From Thermoplasmata archaeon (GTDB taxonomy: Archaea > Thermoplasmatota > E2 > UBA202 > JdFR-43): DNA of 11,097 nucleotides. The DNA is taken from the NCBI GenBank assembly GCA_021162305.1, contig JAGGYX010000043.1, forward strand, positions 1 to 11,097. The letters are read 5' to 3'. The position numbers and the translations under genes were made by a program. Below the pieces are notes generated by a model. That model was not told the DNA's origin. It worked only from the letters and a program-made list of their open reading frames with translations, and did not search any database. This document shows, one piece after another, positions 1 to 6,373 of the stretch (its first letter is position 1; every line of letters starts with the position of its first letter).

Positions 1-2
1 CA

Positions 3-428
3 GCATCTAACAGAAATATACTGAGTGATTGCAAGATCTATGAAAATGATATGGGAGTTAGTATCGTGGGCGTAAAAAACATTTTGTCCCGGTGTGATAT
101 AACCGATAATAAGATAGGAATTAATATTATAGGATATTCAAATCAAGTCAAGAAATGCAATATTTGTAGAAATTTATGGGGCGTTGAGTTACTTGTGGCC
201 TTTAAAAACATAATTGCAAATAATAATTTCTGCAAAAACGAGTTAAATGCTTTCTTTGCAAACGCTGCCTTTAATATATGGCTCCGCAATTACTGGAGTA
301 ATTGGAGGCTTCCTTTACCAAAGCCTATATTTGGTTTTCTTGTATGGTCTTTTATGGAAATTGCCATTCCGTGGCTAAACTTTGACTGGATTCCTCGTGT
401 AATGCCGTATGGAGATGAGGAAAGATGA
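3..428 (+). CDS. NosD-like secreted beta-helix protein, C-terminal part (5' end outside window)
   Basis: The frame is open from the left edge to TGA at 426-428, so this is the C-terminal 141 residues of a longer gene; the ATG at 51 is internal. The protein shows short Asn/Ile-rich repeats (for example NKIGINIIGYSNQVKKCNI, then ANNNFCKNE), the pattern of right-handed parallel beta-helix (PbH1/NosD-type) proteins, usually exported cell-surface or extracellular proteins in archaea. It ends with an NYWSNW motif, a Pro/Lys-rich and hydrophobic stretch, and FDWIPRVMPYG. The next gene has nearly the same ending, so the two are paralogues. No enzymatic residues can be identified; the name NosD reflects the fold and does not imply copper chemistry. 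The stop codon overlaps the start of the next gene (ATGA, 425-428), indicating one operon. Family is likely; function is unknown. Confidence 0.75.
   Translation, partial: ASNRNILSDCKIYENDMGVSIVGVKNILSRCDITDNKIGINIIGYSNQVKKCNICRNLWGVELLVAFKNIIANNNFCKNELNAFFANAAFNIWLRNYWSNWRLPLPKPIFGFLVWSFMEIAIPWLNFDWIPRVMPYGDEER
411..418 (+). promoter_or_regulatory. Shine-Dalgarno site of the second beta-helix gene
   Basis: GGAGATGA matches the archaeal anti-SD-complementary GGAGGTGA at 7 of 8 positions and stands 6 bases before ATG 425. It is written into the last codons (Gly-Asp-Glu) of the preceding gene and supports ATG 425 as the real start, well upstream of the in-frame TGA. Confidence 0.6.
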
Positions 429-1180
429 GCAGAGTTGCAGCAGTTTTAATTATTATTTTGCTAATCGCGCCCGCAATTGCCAGTGAAAGAGTAAATTATG
501 CTATCATGAAAAATGGGAATTGAAGAACATTATATGTTGGTGGAAGCGGCCCAGGAAATTATAGCAAGATACAGGATGCTATAGAGAATGCAAGCAATGG
601 AGATACAATTTTTGTTTATTCTGGAACATATTATGAGAATGTTGTTATAAATAAGAGCATAGATTTAATTGGAGAAAATGCAAAGACAACAATAATAGAT
701 GGAATGAGGAGGAACAAAACAGTTTTCATTCTCATGAGCAATGTTTTGGTGTGTAATTTTACAATAAGGAATGGAACTGTTGGAATTGGTAATTCTAGGT
801 TTTCATGCCATCTGGAAAAGATAACAATAAAGAATAACATAGTGATCGATAATATTCAAGAAGGGATTTCTTTATGGCGATGCAATCATTGCATCATATA
901 TGGAAATACCGTTGTCAATGACACATGGGGAATATGTTTATATGGCTCCTATTTTAATAGAATAATCAACAACAACCTTATGAAAAATGAAGAGAATGCC
1001 CATGTATATTATTGGGGAAATTGGCCCTTGTTCTGGACAAACCGATTCCTAAGAAATTACTGGGATAACTGGCGCATTCCTATTCCAAAACCAATAGTAG
1101 CATTCTTTTATCCTATTTATCCATTAATTCAATTTGATTGGATGCCCCGTGTGATGCCATATGGAAGTGAAAGAAAATGA
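425..1180 (+). pseudogene. NosD-like secreted beta-helix protein, interrupted by in-frame TGA
   Basis: The ATG at 425 lies in an ATGA overlap with the upstream stop and has a Shine-Dalgarno-like GGAGATGA 6 bases before it. It starts a signal peptide: MSR, then a hydrophobic run AAVLIIILLIAPAIA, with likely cleavage after AIA. Codon 33 is TGA (521-523). The same frame continues at once with the family's N-terminal motif, TLYVGGSGPGNYSKIQDA, then GDTIFV, GTYYENVVI and TTIIDG, a few beta-helix repeats, and the C-terminal module NYWDNW ... FDWMPRVMPYG, ending with TGA at 1178-1180. One base change restores a 251-residue exported protein. TGA is used as a normal stop at several junctions here, so a genome-wide TGA-to-Trp code is unlikely. 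Possible readings are a recent nonsense mutation, a sequencing error, or readthrough. An ATG at 704 would give only a 158-residue fragment without signal peptide or N-terminal motif. It is short for this family, with few helix turns. Confidence 0.75.
1163..1170 (+). promoter_or_regulatory. Shine-Dalgarno site of the third beta-helix gene
   Basis: GGAAGTGA matches GGAGGTGA at 7 of 8 positions, 6 bases before ATG 1177, the same spacing as at the previous junction. It again falls in the codons after the conserved MPYG ending of the upstream gene, so the C-terminal peptide and the ribosome binding site appear to have been duplicated together. Confidence 0.6.
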
Positions 1181-2653
1181 AAAAAATTGCAATAATAATA
1201 TCCGTTCTTCTTTTTATGCCATTTCAATCGTTTTCATTGCTTTCTTTTAAAGAAGATAACTATGTGCCACATCCTCCAATTATTATAGAAGGAAATGATG
1301 ATTTTACTTCAGAAAATGGCGTTATAGGAGGAAATGGAACAAAAGAAAATCCTTATATCATTGAAGGATGGGAAATAAACGCTTCTGGAGAATGGCATGG
1401 AATTACTATTAAAAATACCACAGCATATGCTATCATCAAAGAATGCTATATTCACAATGCAGGATGTGCCATACTCATTAAAAATGCAAGCAACATAATC
1501 ATTCAAAATTTAATTACAGAGTTTAACAATTTTGGTATCTCCATTACAATTTCAAAAAATATCTATGTAGGAAATTGTCATACTGAATCTGTTTACTTGA
1601 ATACAGATGAAAATTGTTCCATAGAAAATTGCCATATTGCACATTCTGCCAAGATAATAGAAAGCAAGAGAAGCAACATAATAAATAATTTTATTGGAAA
1701 TGGCTTACTAATTAAAGGATTAAAGCAAGAATATTTCTTTCACAACATTTTGAATAACACTGCTAGCAATGGCTCCATTCTTTACTATGTTAATAAAAGC
1801 AATGTTAAGGTAAAAGAAAATGCTTCCCAAATATTTCTGATGGGATGCAAAAATTTTGAGATAAACATGAATTCCTCAAATGTAATGGTGGCAGTTGAGA
1901 TGGCATATTCTTCCAACATTTCCATAATTAACTCAGGTTTTTATGGAAAAATGGCTTGGGCAAGCATTTTTGGAATTAATTCCTCTAACATTTCAATATT
2001 AAATTCAAAATTTGAAAATGATGGCTGCTCAATTTTTTTCCATGCCACGTCTAATTTTGAAATAAAAAATTCTTATTTTGCATTTTATGAAAGCGGGTTG
2101 CTTGCAGAATTAAGCAAGAATGGAATTGTGAGAGATTGCACATTTGAAAATGGAGAATTTGGTATGGAATTTTATTTATGCAGAAATATCAACATCAGGA
2201 ATTGCAATATTCATGATAATGAATGCGTTGGAGCAATGGCTCAGAGAATAATTGGCTTTACCATATATAAATGCAATGTCTATAACAATGGCGATGATTG
2301 CGGAGGAGGAATAGGAATAAGCCAAGGAATTTTTGTAAGAATAAATGGCAACAATATATTCAATAACTCATACTATGGCGTATACGCAGATTTTTCAATT
2401 GTGAATGCCATGCATAATTATTATGGTTCATTTCTTGGACCAAGTAGAAATATGACGCACCCATTAAGAGGAGATATAGTATATGGATTTGCTTCCATAA
2501 TAATAACATTTCCATGGAAAGTTTTTCCTGTTCTTACAAAAAATTTTATTTCAGACCAGATATATGGCAATTCTTTGACATGGATGTATGCAGGCATTAC
2601 CGTATACGGACATGATAACACAATAAACAGCAATGAAATAAATGGTTGCACAA

Positions 2654-2682
2654 GGGGATAGACATAGCTTTTGATAAAAAAA
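2654..2682 (+). other. Double -1 frameshift site at homopolymers
   Basis: The G4 run at 2654-2657 and the A7 run at 2676-2682 are where the beta-helix reading changes frame. One extra G and one extra A would give a continuous protein reading CTRGIDIAFDKKNMVYYNN. The intermediate piece matches the family well enough that a single event cannot explain both jumps. Confidence 0.6.
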
Positions 2683-3141
2683 TATGGTTTATTACAACAA
2701 TGTTTATGATAATACATACGGCATCCATATAGATGAATCATCTCTCAATCAGATAATTGGAAATTGTGTTCATAATAACCGTGTGGACATATTTCTCCGT
2801 GATGGCAGCAGCCTTAATGTAATAAAAAGAAACACAATTATTTTCAACAGGCTTGGCATCAATGCCATGAATGCACCATATAATCTGATAAAGAAAAACA
2901 ATATCATGTGGAATTTTCATAATGCTTATGTATTCTATTACATTTGGAACTTTCCCGGCAACAGATGGGTAAATAATTTCTGGAGCCATCTACGCATTTT
3001 TCCAAAATTAATACCAAGTATTATTGGTCTTCCACATGGCATAATTCTGGGATTTGAAATTGATTGGCGCCCGGCTTTGTTTCCTCACATTGATTTCCTC
3101 AACACGAAAAGAGCTATCATAAAGAATGTTGAGACATCAAA

Positions 3142-3150
3142 AAATTTATC
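3142..3150 (+). promoter_or_regulatory. Putative TATA box of gcvPA
   Basis: AAATTTATC is centred about 28 bases before ATG 3174, close to the roughly 25-base spacing seen at the other promoters here and consistent with a leaderless or nearly leaderless mRNA. It lies inside the run-on 3' end of the preceding beta-helix gene. Moderate support only. Confidence 0.45.
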
Positions 3151-3173
3151 TTGGCTGTGTTATATACCAAAGA

Positions 3174-4445
3174 ATGAAAGAGATGCTGAATGCCATTGGA
3201 ATAAAAAGCATTGATGAGCTTTTTGAATTTCCAGATGAGATAAAATGCAGGATTGATTTGCCATCTCCAATGAATGAGATGGATGTAGAGCATGAAATTG
3301 TTGCCATGATGGAAAAAAACAGAACATTTTATGAAATGCCCTCTTTTTTGCCAATTCTAAAACCACATTATATTCCTGCCATTGTAGATGAAATCGTGGC
3401 AAGACAAGAATTTTACACTTCCTATACACCATATCAGGCAGAAGCCTCGCAGGGCATGCTACAGGCATTGTTTGAGTATCAGTCAATTGTGGCAGAGCTA
3501 ACAGGTATGGAAGTAGCCAATGCCTCCATGTATGATGGAGCAACAGCATTGGGAGAGGCAGCATTAATGGCAAATAGAATTAAAAAGCGTGGTGGCATTG
3601 CCATTCCAGAATGTATGTATGAAGCAAAGAAGCAGGTTTTGAAAAACTATGCAAAGGGAGTTGGAATAAAAATATATGAAATGCCATGCTATAATGGCTT
3701 GCCTGAATTAAAAAGCCATGCTTCTATAGATGCAATTTATGTTGAAAATCCAAATTTTTATGGTATTATAGAAAGAAGACAGGATGAGATAATTGATGCC
3801 GCAGAAAAAAGTGATGCATTGATTATTGTTGGAAGCGACCCTCTTTTTCTCTCCATATATAATCCGCCAGAATACGCAGATATTGTCATAGGCGAGGGCT
3901 ATCTCGGCAATTATATGAATTTTGGCGGACCATTACTCGGCATTTTCGCATGTAAGCGTAAATACCTGCGCCACATGCCAGGTCGCATCATAGGAGCTAC
4001 AGTTGATAAAGAAGGAAAAAGAGCTTTTACAATGACCTTGCAGACAAGGGAGCAGCATATAAGGCGAGGAAAAGCTACAAGCAACATATGCTCAAATGAA
4101 GCATTATGCGCCATAGCCTTTCTTGCCTATGTTGCTGCCTTAGGAAGAAATGGGTTGCGCAGGATTGCTTTAAAGAATAAAGAAAATGCTCATTATATGG
4201 CAAAACAATTAGAGAAAATTGGTTTTGAGTTGCCATTCAAGGATTTCTTCAATGAATTTCTTGCCATCTCACCTGTAAATGCTTCCATGCTGAATAAAAA
4301 ATTGCTTGAATACGGCATACAGAATGGAATGTTGATTGAAAAACCATCAAATTCGATTTTATATGGTGTGACGGAAATGCATAGTAAAGAGTTAATAGAT
4401 AGAGCCATAGAAAAAATAAAAATGGCAATGGAGGCGTTATCATGA
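3174..4445 (+). CDS. gcvPA: Glycine dehydrogenase (decarboxylating) subunit 1, P-protein alpha
   Basis: This is the N-terminal half of the split glycine cleavage P-protein, which with gcvPB decarboxylates glycine on PLP and passes aminomethyl to lipoyl-GcvH. Recognisable motifs are EFYTSYTPYQAEASQGMLQA (about residues 81-100), ELTGMEVANASMYDGATA (about 108-125), and near the C-terminus GRIIGATVD, TLQTREQHIRRGKATSNIC and a following AL. The PLP lysine is in the partner, as expected. ATG 3174 gives 423 residues, slightly short for the family (about 440-450); it begins MKEMLNAIGIKSIDELFEF, matching the usual EMLxxIGxxSIDELF start, and has a TATA-like box upstream. An earlier ATG at 3126 would prepend an unrelated peptide. 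Two oddities: the usual glycine-rich FLGxGxYxHYIPA segment reads FLPILKPHYIPA, and a YIPKNE sequence typical of the family's extreme N-terminus lies just upstream in another frame. The end overlaps gcvPB by ATGA. Confidence 0.93.
   Translation: MKEMLNAIGIKSIDELFEFPDEIKCRIDLPSPMNEMDVEHEIVAMMEKNRTFYEMPSFLPILKPHYIPAIVDEIVARQEFYTSYTPYQAEASQGMLQALFEYQSIVAELTGMEVANASMYDGATALGEAALMANRIKKRGGIAIPECMYEAKKQVLKNYAKGVGIKIYEMPCYNGLPELKSHASIDAIYVENPNFYGIIERRQDEIIDAAEKSDALIIVGSDPLFLSIYNPPEYADIVIGEGYLGNYMNFGGPLLGIFACKRKYLRHMPGRIIGATVDKEGKRAFTMTLQTREQHIRRGKATSNICSNEALCAIAFLAYVAALGRNGLRRIALKNKENAHYMAKQLEKIGFELPFKDFFNEFLAISPVNASMLNKKLLEYGIQNGMLIEKPSNSILYGVTEMHSKELIDRAIEKIKMAMEALS
4430..4434 (+). promoter_or_regulatory. 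Shine-Dalgarno site of gcvPB
   Basis: GGAGG inside the end of gcvPA, 7 bases before ATG 4442 (10 before the alternative ATG 4445). It favours translation of gcvPB from the ATGA overlap. Confidence 0.6.
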
Positions 4446-5839
4446 TGGCACGCTACAATGAACTATTACTTAATGAGATTGAAGAAGATTTGCCAGAAGA
4501 AGATTTTGATATAGAAAGAAAAAATCTTGCGATTCCAAATATAAGCAGGCATCGTATCATGAAGCATTTTCTCAGGCTGAGCCAGATGAATTATGGTGTC
4601 GATACAAATTTTTATCCTCTTGGTTCATGCACAATGAAGTATAACCCAAAGTTACTCGAAAGAATAGCAAAAATAGATAAGATAAAGCATATTCATCCAT
4701 TACAGGATGAGAGCACTGTCCAAGGTTGCTTGGAGCTAATGTATAAACTTGAAAAATTGTTGTGCAGGCTAACAGGAATGGATGCCTTTACCCTGCAGCC
4801 TGCCGCCGGCGCCCATGGGGAGTTTACTGGAATGCTGATAACGAGAGCTTATTTTGAAGATAGGGGAGAAAAAAGGCAAAGCGTTATTGTGCCTGATTCA
4901 GCCCATGGAACAAATCCAGCGTCTGCCAAAATGGCTGGTTTCAATGTTATAGAGATTCCATCAAAAGATGGTATGGTTGATATAGATGCGCTGGAAAGCG
5001 TTGTGGATGAGAGCGTCGCTGCCTTCATGCTAACAAATCCGAATACGCTCGGCATATTTGAAAAGGATATAGTGAAGATATCAAAAATTTTGAAGAGCGT
5101 TGGAGCATTGCTTTATTATGATGGAGCGAATATGAATGCAATCATGGGAAAAACAACGCCGGCAAAAATGGGCTTTGACATCGTTCATCTCAACCTGCAC
5201 AAGACTTTTGCCACCCCACACGGAGGCGGCGGACCCGGAGCTGGACCAGTGGGTGTGCGGGATTTTTTAGAGCCTTACCTTCCTGTTCCAAGAGTTGTTA
5301 AAGATAGCGACACCTATAAACTCAGATATGATTTTCCAAAGAGTATTGGAAAGATTGGCATGTTTTATGGTAACTTTGCTGTGCTTGTTAAAGCCTATGC
5401 ATATATAAGAATGAAGGGAAAAGAGTTGGAGAAAGTTGCCGAAAAAGCTGTTTTGAATTCAAATTATCTAATGGAAAAATTGCGAAGCTATGGATTTGAC
5501 GTTCCATATTATGGCAGGAGAATGCATGAATTTGTTATATCCTTGGAAAAATTTAAGGAGAAAGGACTTCGGGCAATAGATTTTGCAAAACGCCTGTTGG
5601 ACTATGGAATACATCCTCCAACGATATATTTTCCATTAATTGTAAATGAGGCTTTCATGATTGAGCCAACAGAAGATGCTGATGCGACAACGCTTAATGA
5701 ATTTGCAGATGCAATGAAAAAAATAGCAATGGAACAACCAGAATTGTTGAAAGAAGCCCCTCATACAATGCCAGTTAAAAGAGTGAATGAAGTGATGGCG
5801 GCGAAGCAACCAAAATTGACATGGAAGGATTTGGATTAA
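4442..5839 (+). CDS. gcvPB: Glycine dehydrogenase (decarboxylating) subunit 2, P-protein beta
   Basis: This PLP-binding half of the glycine decarboxylase P-protein forms a heterotetramer with GcvPA and supplies CO2 and an aminomethyl group to the H/T proteins for 5,10-methylene-tetrahydrofolate (or pterin) formation. The 465 residues are near full family length. Motifs seen in order: NYGVDTNFYPLGSCTMKYNP (about 50-69), LQPAAGAHGEFTGM, PDSAHGTNPASAKMAGF, NPNTLGIFE, YYDGANMNAIMG, and NLHKTFATPHGGGGPGAGP. The lysine in NLHK (residue 254) is the expected Schiff-base lysine. The start overlaps the gcvPA stop (ATGA, 4442-4445) with an SD upstream; a second ATG follows directly at 4445, so the exact first Met is uncertain by one codon. 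The genes for H, T and L proteins are not in this window. The stop is followed at once by the rpl10e promoter. No active-site loss was noticed. Confidence 0.96.
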   Translation: MMARYNELLLNEIEEDLPEEDFDIERKNLAIPNISRHRIMKHFLRLSQMNYGVDTNFYPLGSCTMKYNPKLLERIAKIDKIKHIHPLQDESTVQGCLELMYKLEKLLCRLTGMDAFTLQPAAGAHGEFTGMLITRAYFEDRGEKRQSVIVPDSAHGTNPASAKMAGFNVIEIPSKDGMVDIDALESVVDESVAAFMLTNPNTLGIFEKDIVKISKILKSVGALLYYDGANMNAIMGKTTPAKMGFDIVHLNLHKTFATPHGGGGPGAGPVGVRDFLEPYLPVPRVVKDSDTYKLRYDFPKSIGKIGMFYGNFAVLVKAYAYIRMKGKELEKVAEKAVLNSNYLMEKLRSYGFDVPYYGRRMHEFVISLEKFKEKGLRAIDFAKRLLDYGIHPPTIYFPLIVNEAFMIEPTEDADATTLNEFADAMKKIAMEQPELLKEAPHTMPVKRVNEVMAAKQPKLTWKDLD

Positions 5840-5840
5840 A

Positions 5841-5849
5841 TTTATATAA
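5841..5849 (+). promoter_or_regulatory. TATA box of rpl10e
   Basis: TTTATATAA is centred about 25 bases before ATG 5870 and starts two bases after the gcvPB stop. With this spacing transcription should begin at or beside the ATG. There is no SD before the ATG, which fits a leaderless message. Confidence 0.7.
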
Positions 5850-5869
5850 CAGATGTATATCTATTCTCC

Positions 5870-6373
5870 ATGTCAAGGAAGCCAGCAAGAATGTATAGAG
5901 ATATCAGAGGCAGAGTCACAACAAGAAAGGAATATATTGGAGGGGTTCCAAATCCCAGAATAAGCCAGTTTGACCTCGGTAATTTAACAGCTGAATTTCC
6001 TGTTGAAGTAACACTGTTTGCAAAGGAGAAATGCAATATATTGCATCGTGCTTTAGAGGCTGCTCGTATTGCAGCAAATCGTTACATCGTTAGCAAGGCT
6101 GGAAAATCAAATTATAGAATGAAAATAAGAATCTATCCTCATGTTGTTGTGAGAGAGAACAAGCAGGCGACGGGAGCAGGAGCAGATAGAGTATCGCAGG
6201 GAATGAGGAAAGCTTATGGCAAACCTGTTGGAACTGCCGCACGTGTTAAGGAAGGGCAGAAACTCATAACAATATGGACATTTCCAGAATATGCTCAATT
6301 TGCCAAGGAAGCTTTGCAAAGAGCCAATGCAAAGTTGCCGACGCCATGCGGGATTGAAATAAAGAATGCTTAG
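5870..6373 (+). CDS. rpl10e: Archaeal large-subunit ribosomal protein L10e (uL16)
   Basis: A 167-residue protein with the archaeal/eukaryotic L10e (uL16) signature: MSRKPARMYRDIRG, EYIGGVPNPRISQFDLGN, NYRMKIRIYPHVVVRENK, then GAGADRVSQGMRKAYGKPVG. L10e sits near the peptidyl-transferase centre and the tRNA path of the 50S subunit, and its basic, Arg/Lys-rich loops agree with rRNA contact. Length is close to that of archaeal homologues (about 170-180). The ATG at 5870 is set by the TATA box 25 bases upstream and the conserved MSRKPARMYR start. It is transcribed apart from or in addition to the gcvP pair, since the promoter directly abuts gcvPB. Its stop TAG (6371-6373) overlaps the stop of leuS on the other strand. 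Confidence 0.97.
   Translation: MSRKPARMYRDIRGRVTTRKEYIGGVPNPRISQFDLGNLTAEFPVEVTLFAKEKCNILHRALEAARIAANRYIVSKAGKSNYRMKIRIYPHVVVRENKQATGAGADRVSQGMRKAYGKPVGTAARVKEGQKLITIWTFPEYAQFAKEALQRANAKLPTPCGIEIKNA

Larger units (their letters stand above)
1177..3214 (+). pseudogene. Large NosD-like secreted beta-helix protein with two apparent frameshifts
   Basis: The start at 1177 overlaps the previous stop (ATGA). The N-terminus is a signal peptide (MKK, then a hydrophobic run ending near QSFS), followed by the family motif PHPPIIIEGNDDFTS, NGVIGGNGT, ENPYIIEGWEI and GITIKNT. Asn/Ile-rich beta-helix repeats follow, with a mid-segment ENASQIFLMGCKNFEI that resembles the usual NAGQVxLVNCxN element. About 15 N-x-S/T sequons suggest a glycosylated surface protein. 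The first frame stops at TAG 2659-2661. The homologous text continues in another frame (GIDIAFDKK, about 2655-2681) and then in a third (NMVYYNNVYDNTYGIHI, from about 2681) down to a C-terminal NNFWSHLR ... EIDWRPALFPHID module. Both jumps are -1 and sit at the G4 run 2654-2657 and the A7 run 2676-2682. The last frame runs on to 3214, overlapping gcvPA, longer than its paralogues' endings. Decay is the simplest reading; homopolymer sequencing error or phase variation is possible. Confidence 0.7.

Noticed and set aside
521..523. TGA as selenocysteine or as a genome-wide tryptophan codon
   Set aside because: No SECIS-like structure was recognised, the position is not a known Sec site, and TGA ends several neighbouring genes here.
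2676..2682. A7 run as a programmed -1 frameshift signal
   Set aside because: A second -1 shift only about 20 bases earlier, at a sequence without a proper slippery heptamer, would also be needed; two programmed shifts so close together are unlikely.
2421..2741. 106-codon minus-strand open frame across the frameshift zone of the third beta-helix gene
   Set aside because: It has no recognisable motif and mirrors beta-helix coding on the plus strand.
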